From Methylotenera sp. (GTDB lineage Bacteria > Pseudomonadota > Gammaproteobacteria > Burkholderiales > Methylophilaceae), in the NCBI GenBank assembly GCA_013140755.1, contig JABFSF010000081.1, forward strand, positions 1 to 37,761: a stretch of DNA of 37,761 nucleotides. Reading direction: 5' to 3'. Below are positions 26,193 through 35,747 of the stretch, in pieces (the stretch's first letter is position 1; every line of letters begins with the position of its first letter). A program made the translations under genes and the position numbers. The notes under the pieces were generated by a model, which worked only from the letters and a program-made list of their open reading frames with translations, had not been told where the DNA came from and made no database searches.

Positions 26193-26996
26193 ATGACAAT
26201 CCTTCATGCTCCCACACTTGGAACAGACCCAATCAAAGGCTGGGCAATTCACCCAGTCCATTTAGCAACCGTATATGTAAACGATGAGTACTTTCTTGCA
26301 TTACGTTATAAGAACTCCATATCAAATGCAGAGTGGCATGGGAAGGAAACTGAGCAAAGAATTAATGAATTTGAAAAGAATTTAGGTCCATTTCCACACA
26401 AAAACATGACACTTTCAAGCGCTTACGATTTATCACAGTGGGCATTAGAAATGAAACAGGAAAAATATCACAAAATTTTCACTCATGCATTTATCGGCAT
26501 GTGGGCAGCATTTGAAGCTGGCTTAGAAAATACTGTAGCAACGATTATTCAACGGGACAAAGTATCCGCAGAAGGGTGCGCTAAACAATTCAAAGCTGGC
26601 CGCTATCCCATTGAACAATGGCCATGGTCATCTGAAATCTGTATGGAGATTGCTCAAAAACTAGACAGTAGAGCAAAAGACCAAATCCAAAATGGTGGCG
26701 TAGATATTTTCGGCAGAGTTACGACGATATTTAAATGGATGGCTTTGGAAATTTCAACGGATGATAAATTCATAAACACCTTAGCTGAAGCTAATAAAGT
26801 TAGGAACACTGTGCTACATCGCTACGGCGTTATATCTCAAAATGATGCTAAAGATATACCAAATCTAAAGCCTTATATTGGCAATGTTATGCCAATTGAT
26901 GAGCACAATTTTTTTGCTTACTACGAGGCTATTCATGGCACTTTGACCTTAATTGCAAAAAGTATTTTTAACAGCAGATTGTTAAATAAAAGCTAA
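26193..26996 (+). CDS. HEPN-like domain protein, function unknown
   Basis: This protein of about 267 residues (ATG at 26193; a GTG at 26178 would add five) matches no family I can name with certainty. It is helix-rich, with no membrane segment or signal peptide. Near residues 196-212 it reads AEANKVRNTVLHRYG, which fits the RNxxxH form of the Rx4-6H catalytic motif of HEPN domains (R204, H209), found in RNases of toxin-antitoxin and other defence systems. Another conserved-looking helix is FTHAFIGMWAAFEAGLENTV. No MNT nucleotidyltransferase or other antitoxin gene is next to it. It is AT-rich, lies after a block of dispersed repeats, and is probably acquired. Confidence 0.6.
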   Translation: MTILHAPTLGTDPIKGWAIHPVHLATVYVNDEYFLALRYKNSISNAEWHGKETEQRINEFEKNLGPFPHKNMTLSSAYDLSQWALEMKQEKYHKIFTHAFIGMWAAFEAGLENTVATIIQRDKVSAEGCAKQFKAGRYPIEQWPWSSEICMEIAQKLDSRAKDQIQNGGVDIFGRVTTIFKWMALEISTDDKFINTLAEANKVRNTVLHRYGVISQNDAKDIPNLKPYIGNVMPIDEHNFFAYYEAIHGTLTLIAKSIFNSRLLNKS

Positions 26997-27071
26997 TCAC
27001 AGCTCATGCAAACTCTGGAGTAGCAAATGAGCCCGATTATGATATTTTGTAATATGTTGACTAAAAATTAG

Positions 27072-28115
27072 CTACAAAACTTTCCAGTTAACTTTCTGCC
27101 CAGCCCTCAACGGCACTAACACATCCACCCCATCAAACGGCAAACTCTCAGGCACTTTCCAAGGCTCTTTCACCAATGTAATCTGCGCATTGTTGCGTGG
27201 CAAACCATAAAAATCCGCGCCATAAAAACTCGCAAACCCCTCCAGTTTATCTAATGCACCTGCCGCTTCAAACGCCTCCGCATAAAGCTCTAGCGCCGTG
27301 TGTGCGGTGTACATGCCCGCACAGCCACAGGCGGCTTCTTTCGTATGCTTGGCATGCGGTGCACTATCTGTGCCCAAGAAGAATTTAGGGTTGCCTGAAG
27401 TTGCGGCCTTAACCAAGGACAAGCGATGCTCTTCGCGCTTCAATATTGGCAAGCAGTAGTGATGCGGCTGTATGCCACCTTTGAACATATCGTTGCGGTT
27501 CATCAATAAGTGGTGAACCGTGATCGTCGCTGCGACATTCTTTGGCGCTTCTAAAACAAAATTAGCGGCATCTTTCGTGGTGATATGTTCAAACACAATC
27601 TTTAAAGCTGGATATTTTTTTAACAGCGGTATCATATGGCGCTCTATAAATACGCGCTCACGGTCAAACACATCCACGTCACTGTCTGTGACTTCGGCAT
27701 GAGCAAGTAGCGGCACGCCCAGTTTTTCCATCGCAGCCAGTGCATTGGCACATTTATCTAAACTGGTCACGCCTGAGTCACTATTGGTGGTTGCTCCTGC
27801 TGGGTATAACTTAACGCCATGCACGATGCCACTGGCTTTCGCTTTGGCTATTTCATCTGCAGTGGTGTTGTCGGTGAGGTATAAAGTCATCAGAGGCTCA
27901 AACTGCTGCCCTGCTGGTAATGCCTCTAAAATGCGCTGGCGATAAGCAATCGCTAATTCTGTTGTGGTGACAGGTGGGCGCAAGTTAGGCATAACAATCG
28001 CACGGGCGAATTGTTTAGCGGTATCGGGTAGCACGGCTTTTAAGGCTGCGCCATCACGTAAATGCAAGTGCCAGTCGTCTGGGCGAGTAATCGTTAGTGT
28101 GTTTAGCGTGGTCAT
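27072..28115 (-). CDS. pyrC: Dihydroorotase PyrC
   Basis: PyrC forms dihydroorotate from carbamoyl aspartate in pyrimidine synthesis. The 347-residue class II enzyme has the zinc ligands H16 and H18 in [10 protein letters not shown], the lysine that becomes carboxylated K102 in HGVKLYPAG, and the later [16 protein letters not shown] and [14 protein letters not shown] motifs. It begins two bases after the rsmI stop, so the two are one transcription unit. Length is normal. Confidence 0.97.
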   Translation of the reverse strand: MTTLNTLTITRPDDWHLHLRDGAALKAVLPDTAKQFARAIVMPNLRPPVTTTELAIAYRQRILEALPAGQQFEPLMTLYLTDNTTADEIAKAKASGIVHGVKLYPAGATTNSDSGVTSLDKCANALAAMEKLGVPLLAHAEVTDSDVDVFDRERVFIERHMIPLLKKYPALKIVFEHITTKDAANFVLEAPKNVAATITVHHLLMNRNDMFKGGIQPHHYCLPILKREEHRLSLVKAATSGNPKFFLGTDSAPHAKHTKEAACGCAGMYTAHTALELYAEAFEAAGALDKLEGFASFYGADFYGLPRNNAQITLVKEPWKVPESLPFDGVDVLVPLRAGQKVNWKVL

Positions 28116-28117
28116 AT

Positions 28118-28966
28118 TTAAGAGGTTTCTTTTAGTTTTAATGCAAATTCATACAACGTGTTTTTCTTTTCCTGCGTAATTTCTGTCGCTAGCTTTACCG
28201 CTTGTTTTAGTGGTAATTCGCTCAATAATAACTTTAATATGCGCACAGCTTCTTCAGGGAGTGCTGTGGCATCTTTCTCTGGCGCGGCTTCTACTAACAA
28301 TACAAACTCGCCGCGTTGTTGATTGCTGTCCGCCTGCAACCAAGCATTGGCGCGGCTTGCAGGGCAGGTGTAAATGGTCTCAAAAGTCTTGGTCAGTTCA
28401 CGCGCAAAAGTAAGCTGGCGCTCAGTTCCCAGTACGCTGGCAATATCTGCCACGCATTCCACAATGCGATGTGGTGCTTCATAAAACACTAAGGTGACGG
28501 TTTGCGCTGTTAAGCTTTCTAATACTTTACGCCTTGCAGCACCACTGGCAGGTAAAAAGCCGTGAAAGTAAAAGCCATTTTGTGTAATGCCACTCACCGA
28601 CAATGCCGCAATCACCGCACTGACTCCAGCAATCGGCACCACTTTCACTCCCGCTTGTCGCACTACATTGACCACTACCGCACCTGGGTCGCTAATACCT
28701 GGCGTACCTGCATCAGTGACTAAAGCAATATTTTCACCCACTTGCAATTGCAGCAATAATTTTTCAGCCGATTGATGCTCATTATGCTCATGCACGGCAA
28801 TGAGTTTTTTGCTGATGCCAAAATGGTTAAGTAAGCCAGCAGTATGGCGCGTATCCTCTGCGGCAATCGCATCTACAGATTTAAGCACTTCTAAGGCGCG
28901 CAAAGTAATATCTTGTAGATTTCCAATTGGGGTGGCAACCACATATAATATGCCAACAGCGTTCAA
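28118..28966 (-). CDS. rsmI: 16S rRNA (cytidine-1402-2'-O)-methyltransferase RsmI
   Basis: RsmI methylates the ribose of C1402 in the ribosomal P site. The 282-residue protein has the family markers [52 protein letters not shown] and [17 protein letters not shown]. The only start at the right place is a TTG at 28966, with AAGG ten bases upstream. It diverges from lpoA with only 20 bases between the two start codons, the same gene pair as E. coli yraL/yraM. Confidence 0.95.
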   Translation of the reverse strand: MNAVGILYVVATPIGNLQDITLRALEVLKSVDAIAAEDTRHTAGLLNHFGISKKLIAVHEHNEHQSAEKLLLQLQVGENIALVTDAGTPGISDPGAVVVNVVRQAGVKVVPIAGVSAVIAALSVSGITQNGFYFHGFLPASGAARRKVLESLTAQTVTLVFYEAPHRIVECVADIASVLGTERQLTFARELTKTFETIYTCPASRANAWLQADSNQQRGEFVLLVEAAPEKDATALPEEAVRILKLLLSELPLKQAVKLATEITQEKKNTLYEFALKLKETS

Positions 28967-28986
28967 AATTGAATGACCTTAAAGTG

Positions 28987-30600
28987 ATGAATAAACGATT
29001 AAGCTCCATTTTAACAACATGCCTTATTTTTGGCAGTTTATATTTACCCGTGCACGCTGAAGAAGTGCGTAATGCCACGCCACCTGTGGTTAAAAAATCC
29101 GCCCAAGCACATTATTCTGAAGGCGTGTTATGCTTAAACCAAACCGATTTAGCCTGTGCAAAACTTGCATTAGCTAATATTCCAAGCGTATCGCCTTACG
29201 CAAAACTTTTACAAGCGCACATTGCCTTAAGCGAACAGCAAACAGATGAAGCATTGCGCCTACTGTTGCCATTGCAAGCTGATAGCACGCTGATGACCGA
29301 AGCTAAAGTCAACTTACACCAATTATTAGCCCAAGCTTTTAAAACCTTAGACGATATTCCACAAGCATTACAACACTTAATACAGGCAGATGCTCTCAAT
29401 TACAACCCAACTAACCAAGCGCATTTATGGGGCTTACTCAATCAGCTAGATCTAAATCAACTGATTGCGATGCGTGGCGAAAATACTGATAACAACTTTC
29501 AAGGCTGGATAGATTTATGTTTAGCTGCAAAAAATCAAAATGCAGCGGCCAGCATTGCAGATTGGATGCGTAGCTATGCAGACCATCCCGCCTTTAGCTT
29601 GGCTAAACAACTGAGCATCAACAACACGCCAACGACTACACCCGCTAGCCTAAAGGCTGAAGGGGCGATTGCATTGATTTTACCTACAGTCAATGCAGAA
29701 AATACCGCAAAAGCTGAGGCATTTAAACTCGGGCTCACAACTGCGTTAGAAAAAAATAGCTTACACAACGCAATTAAAACATACGCACCACCAGCTGCAA
29801 CTGACGATTCAGCCATGCCCAACAGCCATGCGCCACAAGCACTCAGTGCGTTATACGCCTTAGCAAAAAATGAAGGTAGTGCTTATTTCGTCACGCCACA
29901 ATTTGAAACTTCCGCACTGATTGAAAATCACGACGACCTACTTAAATTGCAATTTTCTCTAAAAGATGAAGCCACACGCATTGCACAATTTGCCACACAT
30001 CATGCCATGCAATATATTGCTATCATCACAAGGGATGATGAAGCCTCAAAAGAGAGGTTGCAGCAATTTAAAACTGCTTGGCTCGCAGCCACGCAATTAG
30101 CTGAAAATGATGCGCACTTAACAATAATTACGCTACCAAAAAAAGCACTAGAAACTAGCCACTTGCTTGAAATTAAACCGCAAATTGCCAGCAAACCACA
30201 TGACTTAATCTTACTCTCTCTCGCTGCAAGTGATGCTGCCACCATACGCCCTTATTTGGATATTAGTATTCCAACCATTGGCTTTGCTAACCTTGGCACA
30301 AGCATAGCGGGCACTTTAAATGCCATCAGGTTTACCGAAATTCCATTTTTAATACCGCAAGAAAATGATGCTTTTGCAGACTATCGTGCAGCCTCGCTAC
30401 AACTTGACTCAAACGAATTGCTAAGGTGGTATGCATTAGGCGTAGATACTTTAAAGCTACTGATGGCGCAGCAACAAGACAAGCCTGATGAAACCATCAT
30501 CAATGGCTTAACGGGCAAGCTACGCATTGATAAAACAGGCAACATTAGCCGTGAGCTTGCAATTGCTCGATTGACCTACAACGGCATTCAGGCTGAATAA
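28987..30600 (+). CDS. lpoA: Penicillin-binding protein activator LpoA/LppC family
   Basis: LpoA in E. coli is an outer-membrane lipoprotein that activates the peptidoglycan synthase PBP1a. The ATG at 28987 gives 537 residues with a signal peptide (about 1-26, ending PVHA-EE). Residues about 50-200 are TPR-like helices; the C-terminal part resembles a type 1 periplasmic binding fold (ALILPTVNAENTAKAEAFKLGL and later DLILLSLAASDA). No lipobox cysteine follows the hydrophobic segment, so the mature protein may be soluble. The gene order rsmI, lpoA, yraN, BON lipoprotein supports the identity even though this C-terminal region is divergent. Confidence 0.8.
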   Translation: MNKRLSSILTTCLIFGSLYLPVHAEEVRNATPPVVKKSAQAHYSEGVLCLNQTDLACAKLALANIPSVSPYAKLLQAHIALSEQQTDEALRLLLPLQADSTLMTEAKVNLHQLLAQAFKTLDDIPQALQHLIQADALNYNPTNQAHLWGLLNQLDLNQLIAMRGENTDNNFQGWIDLCLAAKNQNAAASIADWMRSYADHPAFSLAKQLSINNTPTTTPASLKAEGAIALILPTVNAENTAKAEAFKLGLTTALEKNSLHNAIKTYAPPAATDDSAMPNSHAPQALSALYALAKNEGSAYFVTPQFETSALIENHDDLLKLQFSLKDEATRIAQFATHHAMQYIAIITRDDEASKERLQQFKTAWLAATQLAENDAHLTIITLPKKALETSHLLEIKPQIASKPHDLILLSLAASDAATIRPYLDISIPTIGFANLGTSIAGTLNAIRFTEIPFLIPQENDAFADYRAASLQLDSNELLRWYALGVDTLKLLMAQQQDKPDETIINGLTGKLRIDKTGNISRELAIARLTYNGIQAE

Positions 30601-30959
30601 TGCTATTTGCACCCGCTCCCAAACACCTAAAAGATGGCGCAGATGCAGAACAAATAGCAGCAACTTTTTTGCAAAAAAAAGGACTCAAGCTCATAGAAAA
30701 GAATTTTCGTTGCACGCATGGAGAAATTGACCTCATCATGCAAGATGGAAAAAACTTGGTATTTATTGAAGTGCGCCTTCGGACTCAAAACAACTTTGGG
30801 GGTGCAGGTGCTAGCATTACACCCGCAAAGCAACAAAAGCTTACACGCACAGCGCAACGATATTTACAAATACACGGTGAAAGACCTTGCCGCTTTGATG
30901 CAATTTTGATGCATTCAACGGAGATAAACGCAGTAGAATGGATACAAAATGCGTTTTAA
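30600..30959 (+). CDS. yraN: YraN family (UPF0102) predicted endonuclease
   Basis: This 119-residue protein has the restriction-endonuclease-like core of the UPF0102 family: the GEIDLIMQDGKNLVFIEVRLR segment carries the E-D-ExR pattern (usually ExK in nucleases; here the lysine is arginine), followed by ITPAKQQKLTRTAQRYL. Its role is unknown, though the fold suggests nucleic-acid binding or cleavage. Its ATG overlaps the lpoA stop by one base (TAATG). Confidence 0.9.
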   Translation: MLFAPAPKHLKDGADAEQIAATFLQKKGLKLIEKNFRCTHGEIDLIMQDGKNLVFIEVRLRTQNNFGGAGASITPAKQQKLTRTAQRYLQIHGERPCRFDAILMHSTEINAVEWIQNAF

Positions 30960-31010
30960 GAAAAATGACGCTAATTTTATGAATTTGACTTTTAATAAAG
31001 GATTTAAGCC

Positions 31011-31580
31011 ATGAAACCAACACTCAAACTACTGGTCGCACTGACTTTAGCCTCTCAACTCAGTGCTTGCGTCCCCGTTATTATAGGCGGCGCGGCGGCT
31101 GGCGGCGCAATGGCGGCAGATAGACGCACCTCTGGCGTTTATGTAGAAGACGAAAACATTGAGCTTAAAACCGTTAAAAAAATAAGTGACACCTTAGGCG
31201 AAGCCGCACATGTCAATGTCACTAGCTTTAAAGGCAATGTATTGCTTACTGGTGAAGTGCCAGACCAAGTCGCTAAGAACACCGCTGGCGACATTGCCAT
31301 TGCCACGACCAGTGTGCGTAGCGTAATCAATGAGCTTGTTATTGCACCTAAAACTGCCATTAGCTCACGCACCAATGACACTTATTTAACTTCTAAAGTA
31401 AAAACAAAGTTTTTATCTGAAGGTAAATTCAAAGCTAATTATGTCAAAGTGGTCACCGAAAATAGCGTCGTCTATTTATTAGGTAGCGTAACACCGCAAG
31501 AAGGCGATGATGCTGCGGAAATTGCACGCAATACCAGCGGTGTGAGCAAAGTCGTTAAAGTATTTGAATACTTACCATAA
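31011..31580 (+). CDS. BON-domain outer-membrane lipoprotein (DolP/YraP-like)
   Basis: This 189-residue lipoprotein has a type II signal peptide with lipobox LSAC and C20 as the lipidated residue, preceded by an AAGGA ribosome binding site. Two BON domains follow (about 45-110 and 120-189), each with the VTSFKGNVLLTGEV or VVTENSVVYLLGSV type strand-glycine pattern. Such proteins bind anionic phospholipids and help maintain the outer membrane. Context and domain order match E. coli yraP/dolP. Confidence 0.9.
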   Translation: MKPTLKLLVALTLASQLSACVPVIIGGAAAGGAMAADRRTSGVYVEDENIELKTVKKISDTLGEAAHVNVTSFKGNVLLTGEVPDQVAKNTAGDIAIATTSVRSVINELVIAPKTAISSRTNDTYLTSKVKTKFLSEGKFKANYVKVVTENSVVYLLGSVTPQEGDDAAEIARNTSGVSKVVKVFEYLP

Positions 31581-31611
31581 GCCCCAAATAAATGTATCGC
31601 TGCTTGAATGT

Positions 31612-31617
31612 TATAAT
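31612..31617 (+). promoter_or_regulatory. -10 element before the DUF3579 gene
   Basis: A perfect TATAAT lies about 90 bases upstream of the DUF3579 start, in the gap after the BON lipoprotein gene. The matching -35 is weak. Confidence 0.4.
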
Positions 31618-31707
31618 GCCAATTAACGCATCATTGCTGGCTTGAGTTCACCTTTAAACCATAGCATTGAAGCCGCTTAAAAACACTAATTGAATAGAAA
31701 CAATCAC

Positions 31708-32028
31708 ATGAGCATAGAACCAATCGCAACATCTCAACCCAACAATGAAATTATTATTGAAGGTCTTACTAGAGCAGGTAAACCTTTTCGCCCAAGCGAT
31801 TGGGTGGATCGTATGTGTAGTACTTATGCCACGTTTGGCGAAGACCGCAAATTAAGATACTCCCCATTTCTAAAACCGCGAGTCGTCAATGGGGTACGTT
31901 GCTTGGCAGTAGATTTAAAGCTCAAGACCGTCAACCCAGATGGCTTTGCGCAACTCATGCATTTTGCTGAGGAAAACCAACTTAACGTGCTGGATGGCGC
32001 AGGTGTTAGCATTCCTGTGCCAATCTAA
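31708..32028 (+). CDS. DUF3579 domain protein
   Basis: This 106-residue soluble protein starts at the ATG at 31708; the frame can be extended by a TTG at 31690. It contains IIIEGLTRAGKPFRPSDWVDRM and SPFLKPRVVNGVRCLAVDLKL, which match the DUF3579 family found in betaproteobacteria. Function is unknown. It is transcribed with its own likely promoter and is followed 38 bases later by the CinA-like gene. Confidence 0.8.
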   Translation: MSIEPIATSQPNNEIIIEGLTRAGKPFRPSDWVDRMCSTYATFGEDRKLRYSPFLKPRVVNGVRCLAVDLKLKTVNPDGFAQLMHFAEENQLNVLDGAGVSIPVPI

Positions 32029-32065
32029 TTAAGGCATTAGCCTAAAAACACCCTTTTACAACTCC

Positions 32066-32824
32066 ATGCAATCTTTTGGCATTTATATCATCGGCGACGA
32101 AATACTCTCTGGAAAACGCCAAGATGCGCACTTATGTTTTGTTATCGAAGCCTTAAAAACACGGGGATTGCAGCTAAGTTGGGCCAATTATTTGGGCGAT
32201 ATTCCCGCACAAATTACAGCTTCACTCAAAGCGAGCATGACACGTGGCGATATTGTGTTTAGCTTTGGCGGCATTGGTGCTACGCCTGACGATTACACTC
32301 GGCAGTGCGCTGCTGATGCCCTTGGTGTGCCGCTTGTACGCCATGCTGATGCTGTGGCAGAAATTGTCGCGCAATATGCTGAAGGTGCTTACCCCAAGCG
32401 AGTATTGATGGCAGATTTCCCTCAAGGGGCGGACTTAATCCCCAACCCCATTAACCGTGTGGCAGGTTTTAGTGTAGGGTTACCCAACCAAAAGCACACG
32501 CATTATTTTGTGCCAGGCTTTCCTGAAATGGCGCACCCGATGGTGGAGTGGGTGTTGGATACGCATTACAAGCCTCTATTTCACACCCAAGATTATCTCG
32601 AATCATCTATCATCGTCACAGAAGCTGGCGAAAGTGATTTAATTGATTTAATGAACACCATGCTAAAAAAATATCCGATGCTTAAGCTATTTAGTTTGCC
32701 AAAAAGCAACCATAGACGTACGACTGAGCTAGGCTTAAAAGGTGAAAGCGCACAAGTAAAACAAGCGATAGCAACATTAAAAACAGAGGTTTCCCGTTTG
32801 GGCTACCCTTGGGAAGTACTATAA
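32066..32824 (+). CDS. CinA-like MoCF-domain protein
   Basis: This 252-residue protein has the molybdopterin-binding-type MoCF domain of CinA N-terminal proteins: GIYIIGDEILSGKRQDAH at the start, and SFGGIGATPDDYTRQCAA near residue 71. The C-terminal deamidase domain of full CinA is absent, so it is the short form that may act as a nucleotide or dinucleotide pyrophosphatase. Despite the name, no direct link to competence or to molybdenum is implied. The next gene starts directly after its stop. Confidence 0.85.
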   Translation: MQSFGIYIIGDEILSGKRQDAHLCFVIEALKTRGLQLSWANYLGDIPAQITASLKASMTRGDIVFSFGGIGATPDDYTRQCAADALGVPLVRHADAVAEIVAQYAEGAYPKRVLMADFPQGADLIPNPINRVAGFSVGLPNQKHTHYFVPGFPEMAHPMVEWVLDTHYKPLFHTQDYLESSIIVTEAGESDLIDLMNTMLKKYPMLKLFSLPKSNHRRTTELGLKGESAQVKQAIATLKTEVSRLGYPWEVL

Positions 32825-33097
32825 ATGCAATGCCGCGCAAGTTGCGGTGCATGTTGCATTGCGCCTAGCATCACCAGTGCCATTCCCGATATGCCATTGG
32901 GCAAGCCCGCAGGTGTGCGCTGTATTCAGCTTGATGCACAAAATCGTTGCCTGATTTTTGGCAAACCAGAACGCCCCTCTTTTTGCATAGGGTTACAGCC
33001 AAGTGAAGAAATGTGTGGCGGCAACCATTTAGAAAACCCGCGTGAACACGCCATTGCTTGGTTGAACCAATTAGAACGCAGCACTCAGCCTTTTTGA
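32825..33097 (+). CDS. YkgJ-family cysteine cluster protein
   Basis: This 90-residue protein has a CxxxCxxCC motif at C3, C7, C10 and C11, and three later cysteines (in [15 protein letters not shown] and PSFCIGL), the pattern of the YkgJ zinc- or iron-chelating family. Its function is unknown. It begins immediately after the CinA-like gene and its 3' end overlaps the convergent MFS gene by 13 bases. Confidence 0.85.
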   Translation: MQCRASCGACCIAPSITSAIPDMPLGKPAGVRCIQLDAQNRCLIFGKPERPSFCIGLQPSEEMCGGNHLENPREHAIAWLNQLERSTQPF

Positions 33098-34347
33098 TAA
33101 GTTTCTTGCATTGCCCACACTGCAACAAAGCTCACGGCGGCCATACTCGACATATAAAAACCGACCATCTGCAAACCGCCCATATTCACTAACCATTGTG
33201 AAACGCTAGGCGCAAATGACGCACCTAAAATGCCCCCTAACTGATAAGCCAAACCAGCCCCAGTGTAGCGCACTGCTACTGGAAATTGCTCAGGCAAAAA
33301 CGCACCCATAGGCGCAAAAGTAGCCCCCATTAAAAAAAGTGCTAGTGATAAAAACAGCGTAATCTGCAACAAACTGCCACTGGTTAGTAAAGGACTTAAG
33401 GCAAAACCCGCCATCACAGCCAAAGCACTACTCACTAATAATACAAGGCGGCGACTATAACAATCGCTCAGCTTGGCTGAAATAGGCGTAGCAAGCGTCA
33501 TAAAAAGCACTGCAATGCACAGCATACTTAAGAACTGCGGCCTAGCAATCCCTAACTGTGTCGTGCCATAACTTAAACAAAAAACAGTCGCTGTGTAAAA
33601 CAAATTGTAGCACACCCCCATCGCCAATGCTCCCAATAACACTGGCTTAACATGTTGTTTTAACAGTGGTTTAATAGGAACAGCGTGCGTACTTTGTTGA
33701 GCTAAGGCTTGCGCAAAAGCGGGTGTTTCTGCCAACCTAAAGCGCACATACAAACCAACGCACACCAACAAAGCACTCAAAATAAAAGGGATGCGCCAAC
33801 CAAAAGATTGAAACTCAGCCTCTGTAAGCCAAAGCGATAACCCCAAAAAACTCAAAGTTGCGAACAAAAAACCCACTGAAGGTCCCAATTGTGGAAACAT
33901 GCCGAACCAGCCACGCTTATTTGCAGGCGCATGTTCTGTAGCTAGCAAAGCTGCTCCGCCCCACTCGCCACCCAAGCCAATGCCCTGGCCAAACCGTAAA
34001 ACACACAAAATAATCGGTGCCCACACGCCCCAGCTAGCATAACTGGGCAACAAACCGATAAGCAAAGTTGAAACACCCATCACTAGCAATGATGCGGCTA
34101 GCGTGGCTTTTCTGCCAAGCTTATCTCCGAAATGCCCAAACACAACCGCCCCTAAAGGGCGCGCAACAAAGGCAATACCGAAAGTTAGAAATGCATTGAG
34201 TGACTGAGCTGCTGGGTCGCTAGCAGGAAAAAATACTTGCCCGATTACCAAAGCCGCCGCCATGGCATAAATATAAAAATCATAAAACTCAATGGCTGTA
34301 CCAATAAAACTCGCAAAGGCAATGTGCGTGGTGGATATTTTTTGCAT
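33085..34347 (-). CDS. MFS transporter, metabolite:H+ symporter type
   Basis: The ATG at 34347 gives 420 residues and twelve predicted helices, beginning with [17 protein letters not shown], the first-helix signature of the MHS group (ShiA, ProP and KgtP relatives). The loop motif [13 protein letters not shown] between helices 2 and 3, and [18 protein letters not shown], confirm the family. The substrate is probably an organic acid or zwitterion, not definable here. The frame extends upstream but lacks the features of a leader. Confidence 0.9.
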   Translation of the reverse strand: MQKISTTHIAFASFIGTAIEFYDFYIYAMAAALVIGQVFFPASDPAAQSLNAFLTFGIAFVARPLGAVVFGHFGDKLGRKATLAASLLVMGVSTLLIGLLPSYASWGVWAPIILCVLRFGQGIGLGGEWGGAALLATEHAPANKRGWFGMFPQLGPSVGFLFATLSFLGLSLWLTEAEFQSFGWRIPFILSALLVCVGLYVRFRLAETPAFAQALAQQSTHAVPIKPLLKQHVKPVLLGALAMGVCYNLFYTATVFCLSYGTTQLGIARPQFLSMLCIAVLFMTLATPISAKLSDCYSRRLVLLVSSALAVMAGFALSPLLTSGSLLQITLFLSLALFLMGATFAPMGAFLPEQFPVAVRYTGAGLAYQLGGILGASFAPSVSQWLVNMGGLQMVGFYMSSMAAVSFVAVWAMQETYQKG

Positions 34348-34425
34348 GGTAATTTTAAAAATGAAATGACAAGGTAGATTGTATGCGCAAAAGCCAAATT
34401 CATGTTTTCTAAGCACTCAATTGCG

Positions 34426-34431
34426 TATAAA
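34426..34431 (+). promoter_or_regulatory. -10 element of the dusB-fis-purH operon
   Basis: TATAAA lies 31 bases before the dusB start, with TGTTTT 17 bp upstream as a weak -35. It is the only good candidate in the gap from the divergent MFS gene. Confidence 0.35.
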
Positions 34432-34462
34432 ATAAGCAGCTATCTAAAAAACGATACTTTCA

Positions 34463-35485
34463 ATGCAAATTGGCTCACACATTTTAAAAAACAACCTTGT
34501 AGTCGCCCCTATGGCGGGGGTAACTGATCGGCCTTTTCGCCAGCTTTGTAAAAAAATGGGCGCAGGGCTTGCTGTTTCTGAAATGGTAACCTCCAACTCT
34601 CTGCTTTACGGGAGTGAAAAAACCAAACGCCGAGCCAACCATGAAGGTGAAGTAGATCCAATTTCTGTGCAAATTGCTGGGGCTGACCCAAAAATGATGG
34701 CAGAAGCAGCTAAACATAATGTAGATAATGGTGCACAGATTATTGACATCAATATGGGATGCCCTGCTAAAAAAATCTGTAACGTAATGGCTGGCTCTGC
34801 ATTGCTGAAAGATGAACCGCTGGTAGCGCAAATTCTACGTGCTGTGGTGGGTGCGGTTAATGTGCCCGTTACTTTAAAAATCCGTACGGGTTGGGATAAA
34901 AATAACCGCAATGCCGTACAAATTGCCAAAATGGCAGAAGATATTGGCGTGCAAGCCTTAGCCATGCACGGCCGCACGCGCGCTTGCCTTTATACAGGCG
35001 ATGCAGAATACGACACCATCGCAGCAGTAAAACAAGCCATTAACATTCCACTGATTGCTAACGGCGATATTACCACGCCAGAAAAAGCCAAATTTGTGCT
35101 GGATTACACAGGTGCAGATGCGGTGATGATTGGCCGCGCTGCACAAGGCAGACCTTGGATTTTCCGTGAAATTGACCATTTTCTTAAAACAGGTGAACAC
35201 TTACCAGCACCAGAGGTGAGCGAAATTCGCACTGTAATGTTGGCACATCTACATGATTTATATGATTTTTATGGTGAATTAACAGGCATGCGCATGGCGC
35301 GCAAGCATATTTCTTGGTACACCAAAGGCTTAAAAGACTCTGCAACATTCCGCCATAACATGAATACCTTGCAAACTATCCCTTTACAACTCGCGGCCAT
35401 TGATGCGTTTTTTGATCATCTGCAAAGTCGCGACCATCGTTTACAGTACGATGAAACCGACATTCAGACATTAGAGGCCGCGTGA
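34463..35485 (+). CDS. dusB: tRNA-dihydrouridine synthase DusB
   Basis: DusB reduces uridine to dihydrouridine in tRNA using FMN. The 340-residue protein has VAPMAGVTDRPFRQL, the catalytic cysteine in INMGCPAKK, and the FMN-binding LAMHGRTR and ANGDI motifs. It overlaps the start of fis by one base (TGATG), the dusB-fis arrangement widely conserved in proteobacteria. Confidence 0.96.
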   Translation: MQIGSHILKNNLVVAPMAGVTDRPFRQLCKKMGAGLAVSEMVTSNSLLYGSEKTKRRANHEGEVDPISVQIAGADPKMMAEAAKHNVDNGAQIIDINMGCPAKKICNVMAGSALLKDEPLVAQILRAVVGAVNVPVTLKIRTGWDKNNRNAVQIAKMAEDIGVQALAMHGRTRACLYTGDAEYDTIAAVKQAINIPLIANGDITTPEKAKFVLDYTGADAVMIGRAAQGRPWIFREIDHFLKTGEHLPAPEVSEIRTVMLAHLHDLYDFYGELTGMRMARKHISWYTKGLKDSATFRHNMNTLQTIPLQLAAIDAFFDHLQSRDHRLQYDETDIQTLEAA

Positions 35486-35718
35486 TGAATAAATGTGAAC
35501 TTGCGAACAGTGTAAAAATCTCGTTAGATCAATACTTTAAAGACCTTGATGGCGAGCCGCCTCATGCCTTATACGATATGGTCTTAAGTTGCATAGAAAA
35601 GCCTTTGTTGGAATACACCATGCAATATACCAAGGGCAACCAAAGCAAAGCTGCTGACATTTTAGGTTTAAACCGTAATACTTTGCGCAAGAAAATGGCG
35701 CAATACAATATCGAATAA
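35485..35718 (+). CDS. fis: DNA-binding protein Fis
   Basis: Fis bends DNA and regulates rRNA and many other genes. The ATG at 35485 gives 77 residues; a GTG three bases earlier is also in frame. The C-terminal helix-turn-helix GNQSKAADILGLNRNTLRKKM is clear. The N-terminal arm is shorter than in E. coli Fis (98 residues), as is usual in betaproteobacteria. purH follows 29 bases later. Confidence 0.95.
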   Translation: MNKCELANSVKISLDQYFKDLDGEPPHALYDMVLSCIEKPLLEYTMQYTKGNQSKAADILGLNRNTLRKKMAQYNIE

Positions 35719-35747
35719 TCCCCCTTTATTATTTTTAGAGCTTTCAA

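Noticed and set aside
27044-27078. TTTTGTA...TACAAAA pairing between the HEPN-like gene and pyrC
   Set aside because: Weak AT-only arms with a long loop and overlap with the pyrC stop codon; not a credible terminator.
32066-32824. Molybdopterin biosynthesis gene (moeA/mog-like)
   Set aside because: The MoCF fold is shared, but the motifs and length fit the CinA-like N-terminal group and the neighbours are unrelated to molybdenum.
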